The translations under genes and the position numbers were made by a program. A DNA stretch of 64,000 nucleotides from Kluyvera genomosp. 3 (lineage in GTDB: Bacteria > Pseudomonadota > Gammaproteobacteria > Enterobacterales > Enterobacteriaceae), in the NCBI GenBank assembly GCA_002211745.1, contig CP022114.1, positions 4,434,645 to 4,498,644 of the forward strand, in the 5' to 3' direction. Positions 43,737 through 57,916 of the stretch are shown piece by piece. Every line of letters starts with the position of its first letter. Position 1 is the first letter of the stretch. Under the pieces are notes generated by a model. It had not been told where the DNA came from. It was given only the letters and a program-made list of their open reading frames with translations, and made no database searches.

Positions 43737-44994
43737 CGTTATTCCCCTGACGCTGGTAGTCGTTACGCTGCGCGTTGGCGCGGCGTTGGTCCATGATATT
43801 GCCCTGACTGGCAGACGAGGTGTTGCTCGCGCTACTGCTGGAAGAGGACGCAGGCGGCAGGCGCAACAGGTTATTCGCACCACTGCTATCGCTCTTTGCT
43901 GCCGGGGCGTTGCCGCCTTTCAGCATCTGATCCAGCGGCAGCACCATCAGGTTGCCGTTCTTGTTGTCGCTAACCAGCACTTTGCGGGTATGGCTCAGCA
44001 CTTTCTCCATGGTCTCGATATACAGACGCTCGCGGGTAATCTGCGGAGCAGCCTTGTATTCCGGCAGGATCTTGGCAAAGCGCGCCACTTCACCCTGTGC
44101 TTCCAGCACGGTCTGAGTCTTATACGCACGCGCTTCTTCCAGAATACGCTGCGCCTGACCGTTAGCACGCGGCTGAACTTCGTTGGTGTACGCTTCAGCT
44201 TCACGGATGTACTGCTGCTCGTTCTCACGTGCGGCAATCGCATCATCGAAGGAAGACTTCACTTCTTCCGGCGGACGAGCGGCCTGGAAGTTGACGTCCA
44301 GCAGGGTAATACCCATGTTGTACGGACGAATGGTCTCTTCCAGCTCGCGCTGGGTATCGCTACGAATAACGGTACGACCTTCGGTCAGGATACGGTCCAT
44401 GGTGTATTTACCGATGACGCCACGCAGGGCGCTGTCGGTGGCCTGACGCAGACTGTCGTCGGCGCTGGTCACGCTAAACAGATAGCGCTGCGGATCGGTC
44501 ACACGGTACTGCACGTTCATTTCGACGCGCACGACGTTTTCATCGGAAGTCAGCATCACGCCAGACGCGGCCAGTTCGCGTACGGCTTCCACGTTCACCG
44601 GTGTCACTTCATCGATGAAGGTCGGCTTCCAGTTCAGACCCGGCTCAACCAGGTGGCTGAACTTACCAAAGCGCGTCACAACACCGCGCTCGGCTTCTTT
44701 AATGGTATAGAACCCGCTGGCCGCCCAAATGACGACCACGGCAGCTGCCGCGATACCGACAATGCGTCCGCCCATCGGGCTGCGTGGCCCCTGAGACGAG
44801 CCGCTGCCGGAACCGCCCTTACCGCCCCAAAACCACCGAGCTTCTTGCTCAGCTTACGGAAGATATCATCCAAATCCGGCGGCCCCTGATCGCGACCGCC
44901 TTTATTTCCATTCCCCCGGAGTTGCCGCCTTGGTTATTGCTGCTTCCCACGGGTCGCGGTCTTGTCCGTTATTACCGGGCTGATTCCACGCCAT
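43729..44994 (-). CDS. hflK: FtsH protease modulator HflK (apparent frameshifts)
   Basis: Reconstructed as 422 residues (E. coli 419). A Gly/Asn-rich cytosolic N-terminus ('MAWNQPGNNGQDRDPWGSSNNQGG') precedes 'PPDLDDIFRKLSKKLGG', one membrane helix ('GIAAAAVVVIWAASGFYTI'), the SPFH domain ('EAERGVVTRFGKFSHLVEPGLNWKPTFI') and a coiled coil ('DAIAARENEQQYIREAEAYTNEVQPRANGQAQRILEEARAYK'). Three G or C losses near 44824, 44917 and 44947 lie in the low-complexity N-terminal part. It acts with HflC on FtsH. Confidence 0.94.
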
Positions 44995-45150
44995 GTTTAT
45001 GCTCCATATTTGTTATGCGGTGATATACCTTTTCCCAGTCCAGATCATTTGGCTGATAACCGCGACGCCGTCCTGGTTGTCGCGGTCGCGCTGAGGCGAC
45101 CTGAACCGCTGGGTGCCCAAAGGGCTAATGTTTTCAGGCAAGCTGCACGG

Positions 45151-46431
45151 TCAGACGACATAGTCTGCCAGTGTCGGTTCTTGTTTACAGAGGCGACGCC
45201 AGTCGACAATCGGCATACGAACCTGCAGATTGACGCAGCCATCTTCCTCCATCCACTCTTTTTCGATTGCCTGAAGCTGATAAAAGCGACTACGCAAACG
45301 CCCTTCCTGCGGAGGTAAACGCAACGTATGCTGCGCCACTTCGCCGGCCAGTCGTTCGGTCAACGCCTGAAAAAGGAGTGGTATCCCTACCCCGGTTTGT
45401 GCAGACAGCCACACCCGGATAGGTTTGTTCTCTTCATCACGGTCGATACGCGGCTCAAAATCGTCGAGCATATCGATCTTATTCATCACCAGCAGGGTCG
45501 GAATTTCGTGCGCGTCGATCTCTTCGAGAACGGTATTTACCGCATCGATGTTTTCCTGCACACGAACATCCGCGGCGTCAATCACGTGCAGCAGCAGCGT
45601 GGCTTCGCGCGTTTCCTGCAATGTGGCCTTAAATGCCGCCACCAGGTCATGTGGCAGGTGGCGAATAAAGCCTACGGTATCGGCCAGCACCGTTTCACCC
45701 ACATCCGTCACGTCTATACGACGCAGCGTCGGATCAAGGGTGGCAAACAGCTGGTCAGCGGCGTAGACCTCTGCCTGCGTGATGTGGTTAAACAGCGTCG
45801 ATTTCCCGGCGTTGGTGTATCCCACCAGCGATACCGTCGGAACATCGGCCTTCACGCGCGAGCGTCGCCCCTGCTCGCGCTGTTTCTCCACGCGCTCAAT
45901 GCGCGAGAGGATTTGCATAATGCGGTTACGCAGCAAACGACGGTCGGTTTCGAGCTGGGTTTCACCCGGGCCGCGCAAACCGATACCGCCTTTTTGTCTT
46001 TCAAGGTGCGTCCAGCCGCGCACCAGGCGCGTGGCCAGGTGGCGCAGCTGCGCCAGCTCAACCTGCAGCTTACCTTCATGGGTACGCGCACGCTGAGCAA
46101 AAATATCTAAGATCAGACCGGTACGGTCGATAACCCGGCATTGACACAGGGCCTCAAGGTTACGCTCCTGTGCTGGGCTAAGTGCGTGATCGAACAGCAC
46201 AACGGAAGCACCTGTCGCTTTGACGGCTTCCGCAATCTCGACAGCCTTACCTTCACCAACAAAATATTTTGGGTGCGGCGCTTTACGGCTACCAGTAATC
46301 ACCTGCATTGCTTCGACACCGGCGGAAGAGACCAGAGATTCAAACTCCTGGAGGTCTTCCATATCTTTGTCTTGCGTAAAATAGATGTGTACCAGCACCG
46401 CCTGCTCACCGGCGTCATAACGGTCAAACAA
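45151..46431 (-). CDS. hflX: Ribosome-dissociating GTPase HflX
   Basis: 426 residues, intact, the E. coli length. N-terminal domain ('[35 protein letters not shown]'-type), the linker '[24 protein letters not shown]', and the G domain with G1 '[15 protein letters not shown]', G3 '[14 protein letters not shown]' and G4 'NKID'. It splits ribosomes stalled by heat or antibiotics. It lies in the hfq-hflX-hflK-hflC order of E. coli. Confidence 0.96.
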   Translation of the reverse strand: MFDRYDAGEQAVLVHIYFTQDKDMEDLQEFESLVSSAGVEAMQVITGSRKAPHPKYFVGEGKAVEIAEAVKATGASVVLFDHALSPAQERNLEALCQCRVIDRTGLILDIFAQRARTHEGKLQVELAQLRHLATRLVRGWTHLERQKGGIGLRGPGETQLETDRRLLRNRIMQILSRIERVEKQREQGRRSRVKADVPTVSLVGYTNAGKSTLFNHITQAEVYAADQLFATLDPTLRRIDVTDVGETVLADTVGFIRHLPHDLVAAFKATLQETREATLLLHVIDAADVRVQENIDAVNTVLEEIDAHEIPTLLVMNKIDMLDDFEPRIDRDEENKPIRVWLSAQTGVGIPLLFQALTERLAGEVAQHTLRLPPQEGRLRSRFYQLQAIEKEWMEEDGCVNLQVRMPIVDWRRLCKQEPTLADYVV

Positions 46432-46505
46432 GCGTTATATCTCCTGAAATACCAGCGGGAACCCAGACATGCTGGCTCCCCGACATGGATTAACAGCCAT
46501 CAACC

Positions 46506-46823
<318 letters not shown>

Positions 46824-46960
46824 TTATATGCTTATTTGTACTTATACACGCCATCCCTCAAGCCGCTTCTGCGTTATCTGCTTTGATACAGCCCGAACGA
46901 TGTTGCGTATGAACCTTACGATTCCGAAAATTGCGCACGATACGACTCAATTGTACACAT

Positions 46961-47911
46961 TCAGTCTACACTAGCACCCACTACCTGTAATAGTTGGTTA
47001 AACGCCTGCTCCGGCTGTTCACTATCTAACCAGTGAACCCCTTCCCAACCGCGTAACCACGTCACCTGGCGCTTGGCTAGCTGTCTCGTGGCACAAACTC
47101 CTCTATAAACCATTTCATCATAGGTAATTTCGCCTTCAAGGTATGACCACATCTGGCGATATCCCACACAACGAATGGAAGGCATGTCCGTATGCAAATC
47201 TCCACGGGCAAATAGCGCCCGCACTTCTGCTTCAAAACCCGAAGCCAACATCTGATGAAAACGCTGCTCAATGCGCTGATGGAGCAGTTCACGGCTCGCC
47301 GGGGCGATGGCGAACTGATGCACCTTGTAGGGCAGTGCGTCTCCTGACGTTTGCGTCAGCTCCGTTAAAGTTTTACCCGAAATGAAAAAAACTTCCAGTG
47401 CTCGGGAAAGTCTTTGCGGATCATTCGGATGAATGCGCTCGGCGGCAACGGGGTCAATTTCCCGTAGCTGCTGGTGCAGCGCTCCCCATCCTCGCTCTGC
47501 TGCCTGCTGCTCAATGCGGGCCCGGACTTCCGGGTCAGCCGAGGGCAGCGGTGATAAACCTTCAAGCAACGCCTTGAAATACAACATTGTTCCACCGACC
47601 AGCAGCGGAATTTTCCCTGCGGCAGTGATCTCGGCCATCTGCGCCAGCGCATCACGACGAAAATCCGCCGCCGAATAGGCCTGCGCAGGGTCAAGAATAT
47701 CCATCAACCGATGCGGGGCAGCAAGCTGCTCTTCCGCGCTCGGCTTTGCAGTACCGATATCCATCCCTCGATAGATGAGGGCGGAATCCACACTAATCAA
47801 CTCTACTGGCAAAACTTTACGCAGCTCAATGGCTAACGCCGTTTTGCCCGAGGCAGTCGGCCCCATCAAAAAAATTGCCTTAGGCAGGCTCGCCTCGGTT
47901 ACGTCACTCAT
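46961..47911 (-). CDS. miaA: tRNA dimethylallyltransferase MiaA
   Basis: 316 residues, intact, the E. coli length. '[47 protein letters not shown]' holds the P-loop and the catalytic Asp/Arg segment; '[18 protein letters not shown]' and '[38 protein letters not shown]' follow. It attaches a dimethylallyl group to A37 of tRNAs reading UNN codons. Its ATG overlaps the mutL stop by 8 bases. Confidence 0.97.
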   Translation of the reverse strand: MSDVTEASLPKAIFLMGPTASGKTALAIELRKVLPVELISVDSALIYRGMDIGTAKPSAEEQLAAPHRLMDILDPAQAYSAADFRRDALAQMAEITAAGKIPLLVGGTMLYFKALLEGLSPLPSADPEVRARIEQQAAERGWGALHQQLREIDPVAAERIHPNDPQRLSRALEVFFISGKTLTELTQTSGDALPYKVHQFAIAPASRELLHQRIEQRFHQMLASGFEAEVRALFARGDLHTDMPSIRCVGYRQMWSYLEGEITYDEMVYRGVCATRQLAKRQVTWLRGWEGVHWLDSEQPEQAFNQLLQVVGASVD

Positions 47912-49746
47912 GTCTCAGGGCGTTCATCGCAGAATCTAAATCAACGGGTTGTAACAAACCACCCGGCGGAGCTTTGACCAGCTGCGGGCAAAGACGTTCA
48001 ACGTCAGCCAGCATCGCGATGGCCTGCGCGGTATTCCACTGCGCGTGGTCGCTTGCCAGATGACGGGCCAACCACTGCGCCACGTTACCGGCATCAACCT
48101 GAGTTTTCTCCACCAGGTAGCCTATCAGTTCAGGAATCAAGATTTGTAAATTTTGTTGTCGTAAGGGTAAAGGCACGGCGCGAATCGTGACGTGCTGCCC
48201 TTCCAGCAGGATTTCGATGCCCAACTGGCCCAGCATTTCCCGCGCATTTTCCAGGGTTTTCCGCTCGTTCTCTGACGCTTTCAGGCGCAGAGGAATGAGC
48301 AGCGGCTGGGCGCAAATGGTGGCCCCGCCGGGAGTGAGTTGCGCCTGACGCAGCCAGCGTTCTGCGACCGGTAACGACAGCAGATTAAGCTTACCGTCAC
48401 GCTCCAGCAGCGCGCAGCGCTCATCGATGATAGCCAGCACACGGCCAAAACTTTGGCTGTGCCCCGCCAGGTTTTCAGCCACGGGTTTCGCTGGTTCCGG
48501 GCGACTTACCGGCGTATCCAGCAGTTGGCGATAGAGTGCCCCCTGCTGTTTCTGGTAGCCCGGCTGCGCGTTCGGCCAGCTGGCGCCGCCGCTACGGCTA
48601 CCACCGGAAGCGGGTTGATAACGCGGCGCTTCCGGCTCGCGCGCCACCGCCGGTTCGGCAAACTGATTACGCCCAGCCGCGACGCGGTTTTCCGGCAGCG
48701 CGCGCGGGCGGGTTCATCGTCTTCCGCTAAGGGCAACGGCGCGTCCAGCTGTTGTTGCAGTACGCTCAACACGCCTTGATAGATAAAGTCATGCACCAGA
48801 CGCGACTGATGGAAACGCACCTCGTGTTTAGCCGGATGGACGTTCACATCCACCTGGTGCGGATCAATCTCCAGATACAGCACAAACGCGGGCTGCTGAT
48901 CTGCGCCGAGCTTGTCTTCACAAGCCTGTCGAATAGCGTGGTTAATCAGCCGGTCGCGCATCATGCGACCGTTAACATAGCAATACTGAATTTCAGCCAG
49001 CGCGGCGGTAGTGTGTTTCGGGTCGGCCACCCAGCCGTGCATCGCCAGGTCGCCGTGCTGCCACTCAATCGCCAGCGCCTGTTCCAGGAACGGTACGCCG
49101 CAAATGGCTCCCAGACGGCGTTCTTTCGGCGCCCCTTCTGTTACCGCGCGATACTGGCGAATCATTTTGCCATTGTGTGTCAGGTTGAAGCTCACATCGA
49201 AGTGCGCCAGCGCAATGCGGCGAATGATCTCATCGATATGATTGAATTCGGTTTTTTCGGTGCGCATAAACTTGCGCCGCGCGGGTGTGTTGTAGAAGAG
49301 ATCCAGCACTTCCAGCGTCGTGCCGACCGGATGGGCAGCCGGTTTAACGGTGACGTCCTGGTCGCGGCCTTCCGCGTACGCCTGCCAGGCTTCCTGCTGC
49401 TGTTCAGTGCGCGAGGTCAGCGTCAGCCGCGAGACCGAACTGATACTCGCCAGCGCTTCGCCGCGAAAACCGAGGCTGATGATCGCTTCCAGATCGTCAA
49501 GCGAGGCAATTTTGCTGGTCGCATGACGCGCCAGCGCCAGCGCCAGCTCATCTTTCTTAATACCGCAGCCGTTATCGCGGATGCGGATAAGCTTTGCCCC
49601 ACCGCGTTCGATATCAATATCGATGCGGGTTGCCCCGCATCGAGACTGTTCTCCACCAGTTCTTTCACTACCGAGGCAGGCCGCTCAACCACTTCACCCG
49701 CGGCAATCTGGTTCGCAAGCTGCGGCGGTAAAACCTGAATCGGCAT
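47904..49746 (-). CDS. mutL: DNA mismatch repair protein MutL (apparent frameshifts)
   Basis: Reconstructed as 614 residues (E. coli 615). N-terminal GHKL ATPase: '[38 protein letters not shown]' (catalytic Glu and Asn), 'IRDNGCGI' (motif II), '[11 protein letters not shown]' and '[20 protein letters not shown]'. A variable Pro/Gln-rich linker and the C-terminal dimerisation domain ('[30 protein letters not shown]') follow. It links MutS to MutH. One G near 49633 and one base near 48701 are missing. A mutL defect would make a mutator strain, so resequencing these two sites has biological value. Confidence 0.94.
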
Positions 49747-49755
49747 GAAAACTCC

Positions 49756-51126
49756 TTAGTTAACAAGCGTCCTGTTGGATGATGCGGCGCTGGCGGTCTG
49801 CGACTGTTCGTCACGAGGGCCGGATTGTATCGGATGCGCCGTAAAATAGTTACGTAAACCGTTATAAATGGCTTCAGCAATTTTCTGCTGATAGTCATCG
49901 CTGTCCAGCAGGCGCTCTTCGCTGCTGTTACTGATAAAGCCGGTCTCAACCAGGATCGACGGAATATCCGGCGAACGCAGCACACCGAGGCTGGCGTGTT
50001 CAGGACGACGCTTATGCAGATTACCGACGCGCTGCAGCTGGCTGATGACGTTGGTCGCCACATCATACCCTACACGCTGGGAATGGCCGAATTGCAGATC
50101 CAGCACCGCCTGGCTCAGATACGGATCGGCCTGGCTGTTTGCCAGCACGTCGCCCGCGCCGCCCAGCAGCTCAGACTGTTTCTCATGCTGTTCGAGCCAG
50201 CCCGCCATCTCGCTGTTGGCGCGACGGTTAGAGAGCACCCAGACTGACGCGCCGGTAGCGTCGCGGTTTGGCGCGGCGTCCGCGTGAATGGATACCAGGA
50301 AGGAGGCGTTCTGCTTACGTGCCACGTCGGAGCGGCCCATCACCGAAATAAAATAGTCGCCGTCGCGAGTCAACACGCCTTTAAACATCGGATCATCGTT
50401 GAGCAACGCTCTGAGTTTTCGGGCAATGGCGATGGTGACATTCTTCTCGCGCGTACCGCCTGGGCCAATCGCCCCCGGATCCTGGCCGCCGTGGCCGGCG
50501 TCGATCGCGATGATCACTTTATCACCGGAAACGCTGCGCGCACGGGCCGCCGGACGCGGTGCCGGCGTGGTATTGCTGGCAATCGCCGGCTGGCGTTCCG
50601 TGCTGAAGCTGCTGCCGTTATTGCCATTGCTGCTGTTGCCGCTAAACGGGTTGCGCGCGGGCTGGCTTGGTACCGGCGCCGGCGTGACGACTGGCGTTTC
50701 CACGCGCTTCGCGACGACAGGCGGCGGTGGAGGCGGTGGAACGTCGGCGTTGATGGTAAACACCACGGTGTAATTCGCGCCGTTTTGCTGCTTCACCGCG
50801 CGGGTTTTGCCGTTTTCGGTGAGATCGACCACCAGCCGCAGCGACTGATCGTCTTTCGGCGTGCCGGAACGGATCGCCTTCACCAGGTTGTTGCCGCTAA
50901 AGCGCAGCGGCAAGCCTTGAATCACGCCCGTTTGCTTGATATCAAGCACCACGCTGCGTTTGTCATCCTGGCTAAAGTTATATTCCGGGTCGCCCATAAA
51001 GCTGAAGGTGATCCGCGCCTGCGTTTCACTATTCGCTACCTGAATATCGGACAAGCTCGCCGCCATTGCCGGTGCGCCCACCAGCATCAGCGCCGCCATC
51101 AACCACCCTTTTGCGCGAAAAATCAT
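49756..51126 (-). CDS. amiB: N-acetylmuramoyl-L-alanine amidase AmiB
   Basis: 456 residues, intact (E. coli 445). Signal peptide '[23 protein letters not shown]'. An AMIN domain ('[21 protein letters not shown]') is followed by a linker with a seven-proline run near residue 150 and an Asn/Ser-rich stretch, then the amidase_3 catalytic domain ('[17 protein letters not shown]' with zinc His, 'SIHADAA' and '[17 protein letters not shown]' with the catalytic Glu). Periplasmic septum-splitting enzyme activated by NlpD. The linker is longer than in E. coli. Confidence 0.95.
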   Translation of the reverse strand: MIFRAKGWLMAALMLVGAPAMAASLSDIQVANSETQARITFSFMGDPEYNFSQDDKRSVVLDIKQTGVIQGLPLRFSGNNLVKAIRSGTPKDDQSLRLVVDLTENGKTRAVKQQNGANYTVVFTINADVPPPPPPPVVAKRVETPVVTPAPVPSQPARNPFSGNSSNGNNGSSFSTERQPAIASNTTPAPRPAARARSVSGDKVIIAIDAGHGGQDPGAIGPGGTREKNVTIAIARKLRALLNDDPMFKGVLTRDGDYFISVMGRSDVARKQNASFLVSIHADAAPNRDATGASVWVLSNRRANSEMAGWLEQHEKQSELLGGAGDVLANSQADPYLSQAVLDLQFGHSQRVGYDVATNVISQLQRVGNLHKRRPEHASLGVLRSPDIPSILVETGFISNSSEERLLDSDDYQQKIAEAIYNGLRNYFTAHPIQSGPRDEQSQTASAASSNRTLVN

Positions 51127-51142
51127 CCTGGGATCCCTTAAA

Positions 51143-53120
<1,978 letters not shown>

Positions 53121-53122
<2 letters not shown>

Positions 53123-54260
53123 GTCACAGCCCCTCGATCTCAATCAATTAGCGCAACAAATCAAACTGTGGGGCACTGAACTGGGCTTTCAGCAGGTCGG
53201 CATCACCGATACCGATCTCAGCGCCTCCGAGCCCAAACTGCAGGCATGGCTGGATAAACAATACCACGGCGAGATGGAATGGATGGCGCGGCACGGAATG
53301 ATGCGCGCTCGCCCGCACGAACTGCAACCCGGAACGCTCCGGGTAATTAGCGTTCGCATGAACTACCTTCCCGCCAATGCAGCCTTTGCCCGCACGCTGA
53401 AAAACCCCGAACTCGGTTACGTCAGCCGTTATGCCCTGGGGCGTGATTATCATAAGCTGTTGCGTAACCGCCTTAAAAAGCTCGGCGAAATGATTCAGGA
53501 ACAGTGCGTCTCGCTGAATTTTAGACCGTTTGTCGACTCGGCGCCTGTTCTTGAGCGCCCATTAGCGGAAAAAGCGGGCATCGGCTGGACAGGTAAGCAC
53601 TCACTTATCCTCAACCGCGACGCCGGATCGTTCTTTTTCCTTGGTGAACTGTTGGTGGATATTCCGCTGCCCGTCGACCAACCGGTGGCCGAAGAGTGCG
53701 GGCGCTGCGTGGCCTGTATGACCATTTGCCCCACCGGGGCGATCGTTGAGCCTTATACCGTCGACGCTCGCCGCTGCATCTCTTACCTGACCATTGAACT
53801 GGAAGGCGCGATCCCGGAAGAATTTCGTCCACTATTGGGCAATCGTATTTACGGCTGTGACGACTGTCAGCTAATCTGCCCATGGAACCGCTTCTCACAG
53901 CTTACCGACGAAGCTGACTTCAGCCCGCGCAAAGCGCTTCACGCCCCTGAGCTGGTTGAACTGTTCGCCTGGAGTGAAGCCCATTTTCTCAAAGTGACCG
54001 AAGGTTCCGCTATTCGGCGTATCGGCCACCTGCGCTGGCTGCGCAATATTGCCGTCGCACTGGGCAACGCCCCGTGGAGCGAAGCCGCGCTTAACGCGCT
54101 GGAGAGTCGCCGAGGTGAGCACCCACTTCTCGATGAGCACATAACATGGGCGATTGCGCAGCAAATTGCGCGTCGTAATGAGGGAGCGATAGAGGTCCAG
54201 CTACCGAAGAAACAGCGTCTGGTAAGGGTGGTGGAAAAAGGTCTGCCGCGCGACGCGTAA
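53121..54260 (+). CDS. queG: Epoxyqueuosine reductase QueG
   Basis: 379 residues, intact, the E. coli length. DUF1730 N-terminal domain ('LWGTELGFQQVGITDTDLSASEPKLQAWLDKQYHGEMEWMARH'), two ferredoxin-type [4Fe-4S] motifs ('CGRCVACMTICPTGAI' and 'CDDCQLICPWN') and a C-terminal HEAT-like part. It is a cobalamin-dependent enzyme that makes queuosine at position 34 of tRNAs for Tyr, His, Asp and Asn. Its ATG (53121-53123) shares two bases with the nnr ATG on the other strand. Confidence 0.96.
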
Positions 54261-54529
54261 TCTATTCACAGCCTGTGAGTAAAAATAAAAAGACATTGCG
54301 TTTCAACACGCCAAAGTTCGTCAAGCGATCTCGCTAACATTTTGAAATGATATATCTCCATACATATCAATGAGATAATTTTATTTGTAAAAATCTTAAT
54401 AACATCAGCGGGCGAAGAAGCTGATGACAGCCTGTGGATAAGTCTGTTTACAAGAGTATTTCGGAAATGAAAAAAACAACCTCAACGGCTGATTGCGTTG
54501 TGGAAGTAATTTTATTCTGGAAGAAAATT
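54261..54529. other. Non-coding region between queG and the tRNA array
   Basis: 269 AT-rich bases with no gene. On the minus strand, downstream of the tRNAs, CAACG and CGTTG form a weak 5-bp stem followed after a few bases by seven T (around 54470-54505), the only terminator-like element for the tRNA transcript. Confidence 0.4.
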
Positions 54530-54605
<76 letters not shown>

Positions 54606-54632
54606 TTGGGTGTGTCTACTGCTTTCAAATTT

Positions 54633-54708
<76 letters not shown>

Positions 54709-54856
54709 TTAATCTTCGTCTTTCAAGCTGCCACTGCGTTGGCTGCCTTCACTCACCTTAGTCACTTACTTAAGTAAGCTCCTAAGAATTCGCTCAGTTG
54801 CCGCCTTGTTGCAACTTGAAATCCTGTGATTGGTGCGTCTACTGCTTTCAAATTTT

Positions 54857-54932
<76 letters not shown>

Positions 54933-54983
54933 AAAATCTGGCAATTTTTGTTGCTGTCGTAATTCGCATTTCTGCTTCGTTAC

Positions 54984-55020
54984 GGGAGGCGCATTATACG
55001 AGAATTCTTTCCCCTGCAAC
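54984..55020 (-). promoter_or_regulatory. Promoter of the tRNA-Gly operon
   Basis: On the minus strand a perfect TATAAT (54998-54993) is preceded by GTTGCA (55020-55015, spacer 16) and followed by the GC-rich discriminator GCGCCTCCC. GC-rich discriminators mark promoters under stringent (ppGpp/DksA) control, as expected for tRNA genes. It lies about 55 bases before the first tRNA. Confidence 0.8.
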
Positions 55021-55109
55021 CCCCCTGAAGCGATTTTTTAAAAAATTCGTTCAACTGCTGGATAAATCGGCAGGTTGATTACTTTAACGCCGATTCACCC
55101 GTTTTCACC

Positions 55110-55655
55110 TTAAAGTTGAATAAAATGCTCACGATAGTAGGCCAGCTCCGCCACCGACTCGCGAATATCATCCATCGCCTGGTGAGTGCCCTGCTTTTTA
55201 AAGCCCGGCAGAATCTCCGGCTTCCAGCGACGCGCCAGCTCTTTCAGCGTGCTCACGTCCAGATAGCGGTAGTGGAAATAGGCTTCCAGCTCCGGCATGT
55301 ATTTAAACAGGAAGCGACGGTCCTGCCCGATGCTGTTGCCGCAGATGGGCGATTTACCTTCCGGCACCCACTGCTTCAGGAACTCCAGCGTCGCCAGTTC
55401 GGCTTCACGGTCGCCCATGGTGCTCGCCTTTACGCGATCCACCAGGCCGCTACCGGTATGGGTACGCACGTTCCAGTCATCCATCAGCGCCAGTTGAGCA
55501 TCAGACTGATGGACAGCGATGGTCGGCCCTTCCGCCAGGATATTGAGCTGCGCGTCGGTCACCAGCGTAGCGATTTCAATAATGCGATCGCGCTCGGGAT
55601 CCAGGCCAGTCATCTCCAGATCGATCCAAATCAGGTTGTTTTCATCTGCACTCAT
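55110..55655 (-). CDS. orn: Oligoribonuclease
   Basis: 181 residues, intact, the E. coli length. DEDDh exonuclease: '[28 protein letters not shown]' (DED motif ExoI, D-x-E), '[39 protein letters not shown]' and '[18 protein letters not shown]' (His and Asp of ExoIII). It degrades di- to pentaribonucleotides to mononucleotides, including pGpG, and is essential in E. coli. It is divergent from rsgA. Confidence 0.97.
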   Translation of the reverse strand: MSADENNLIWIDLEMTGLDPERDRIIEIATLVTDAQLNILAEGPTIAVHQSDAQLALMDDWNVRTHTGSGLVDRVKASTMGDREAELATLEFLKQWVPEGKSPICGNSIGQDRRFLFKYMPELEAYFHYRYLDVSTLKELARRWKPEILPGFKKQGTHQAMDDIRESVAELAYYREHFIQL

Positions 55656-55762
55656 GCTATTTTCCACCCTTCTTGTCATACCTGCCGCGGTAGGTTAACT
55701 AGTATTAATTAGCGTGTATCATAGAGGTTTTGCCCGATATGGGCGACCAGGAGTCAGCACGA

Positions 55763-56817
55763 TTGAGTAAAAATAAACTCTCCAAAGGTCAGCAGCGCCG
55801 CGTTAAGGCTAACCACCAGCGCCGCCTGACAACAGCCGCGGAGAAGCCCGATTACGACGATAATCTGTTTGGCGAAGCCGCCGAAGGCATCGTCATCAGC
55901 CGCTTTGGGATGCACGCCGACGTGGAGTCCGCCGATGGCGAAACCCACCGCTGCAACATCCGCCGCACTATCCGTTCGCTGGTTACCGGTGACCGCGTCG
56001 TCTGGCGTCCGGGGAAAGCCGCTGCTGAAGGCGTCAACGTAAAAGGGATCGTCGAAGCGGTTCACGAGCGTACTTCGGTACTCACCCGCCCGGACTTTTA
56101 CGACGGCGTGAAGCCGATCGCCGCCAATATCAATCAGATCGTCATCGTCTCCGCCATTTTGCCGGAGCTGTCGCTGAATATTATCGACCGTTATCTGGTG
56201 GCCTGCGAAACGCTCAACGTCGAGCCGCTGCTGGTGCTGAATAAAATCGACCTGCTGGACGATGAAGGCATGGCGTTCGTCAACGAGCAGATGGATATCT
56301 ACCGCAAGATTGGCTATACCGTTCTGATGGCGTCCAGCCATACTCAGGATGGTCTGAAACCGTTGGAAGAAGCGCTGACTAACCGCATCAGTATTTTTGC
56401 CGGGCAGTCTGGCGTCGGAAAATCGAGCCTGCTGAACGCTCTGCTGGGGCTGAACGACGACCGCATTCTGACCAATGACGTATCCGACGTCTCAGGTCTG
56501 GGCCAGCACACCACCACCGCGGCGCGCCTGTATCACTTCCCGCACGGCGGCGACGTGATTGACTCCCCGGCGTACGTGAATTTGGCCTGTGGCACCTCGA
56601 TCCGGAACAAATCACCAACGGGTTTGTCGAATTCCATGACTATCTCGGCCACTGTAAATACCGCGACTGTAAACACGACACCGACCCAGGCTGCGCCATC
56701 CGCGAAGCCGTAGAGGAAGGGAAGATCGCCGAGACCCGTTTTGAAAATTATCACCGCATTCTGGAAACCATGGCGCAGGTAAAAACGCGTAAAAACTTTT
56801 CAGACATCGATAATTGA
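55763..56817 (+). CDS. rsgA: Ribosome small-subunit GTPase RsgA (apparent frameshift)
   Basis: Reconstructed as 351 residues (E. coli 350), starting at TTG 55763 with AGGAG upstream; the E. coli protein also starts '[13 protein letters not shown]'. OB-fold domain, circularly permuted GTPase with G4 '[10 protein letters not shown]' before G1 '[18 protein letters not shown]' and G3 'DSPGVREFG', then the C-terminal zinc knuckle '[20 protein letters not shown]'. It checks the decoding centre during late 30S assembly. One G is missing near 56571, in G3. Confidence 0.94.
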
Positions 56818-56882
56818 GAACTATGATTTTGCCGACTGACATTTGCGTCAACTCTCGCTAGAATCGGCCGCTTTTCTTTAAA

Positions 56883-56905
56883 GATCCAACGCCTGGCGTT
56901 GGATC
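56883..56905. other. Hairpin between rsgA and psd
   Basis: A perfect 10-bp stem (GATCCAACGC / GCGTTGGATC) with loop CTG, 32 bases before psd. No T-run follows on the plus strand, so it is more likely an attenuating or processing structure than a terminator. Confidence 0.55.
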
Positions 56906-56936
56906 AGGATCGACACATAATGGCCTGGAGGCTACC

Positions 56937-57896
56937 TTGTTAAACTCGTTTAAACTTTCACTGCAATACATTCTGCCTAAACTGTGGCTTACGCGTCTCG
57001 CAGGCTGGGGTGCGAGCAAACGAGCGGGATGGCTGACCAAACTGGTTATCGATCTGTTCGTGAAGTTCTACAAGGTCGATATGAAAGAGGCGCAGAAGCC
57101 GGATACCGCCAGCTACCGCACCTTTAACGATTTCTTCGTTCGTCCGCTGCGTGAAGACGTCCGCACGGTCAACACCGACCCAAGCGTACTGGTGATGCCG
57201 CCGACGGCGCGATCAGCCAGCTTGGCGCCATTGAAGACGACAAAATTTTGCAGGCGAAGGGTCACAACTATTCGCTGGAAGCGCTGCTGGCCGGCAACTA
57301 CATCATGGCCGACCTGTTCCGCAACGGCACCTTCGCCACCACCTATCTGTCGCCGCGCGACTATCACCGCGTCCACATGCCGTGCAACGGTATCCTGCGC
57401 GAGATGATCTACGTGCCGGGCGATCTGTTCTCCGTCAACCACCTGACCGCGCAGAACGTGCCGAACCTGTTTGCGCGTAACGAACGCGTTATCTGCCTGT
57501 TCGACACCGAATTCGGCCCGATGGCCCAGATTCTGGTGGGTGCGACCATCGTTGGCAGCATCGAAACTGTGTGGGCCGGCACCGTCACCCCGCCGCGCGA
57601 AGGCATCATCAAACGCTGGACCTACCGGCGGGCGATCAGGAAGGCTCCGTTGCGCTGCTGAAGGGCCAGGAAATGGGCCGCTTTAAGCTGGGCTCAACGG
57701 TCATTAACCTGTTTGCGCCGGGCAAAGTGACGCTGGTTGAGCATCTGCAAAACCTCTCCGTCACCCGTCTGGGCGAGCCGCTGGCCGTCTCTACCGAAGC
57801 GGTAGCCGAACCGGAAGCAGTTGTTGAAGCTGTTGCAGAAACCGTGGTAGAGCAGGACGTCGCCCACAGGCTGACGACACGCAAGAAAAAAGCTAA
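56937..57896 (+). CDS. psd: Phosphatidylserine decarboxylase proenzyme Psd (apparent frameshifts)
   Basis: About 320 residues (E. coli 322) from a TTG start at 56937 with GGAGG upstream. '[35 protein letters not shown]', '[14 protein letters not shown]', '[10 protein letters not shown]' (His of the catalytic triad) and the self-cleavage site '[13 protein letters not shown]' (LGST; Ser becomes the pyruvoyl group). It makes phosphatidylethanolamine in the inner membrane. Bases are missing near 57199 and 57627. A third near 57873 gives the tail '[10 protein letters not shown]' and stop at 57896; without it the frame ends at 57915 with a basic tail. Confidence 0.93.
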
Positions 57897-57916
57897 TAAC
57901 CAAATAAGGGTCTGAC

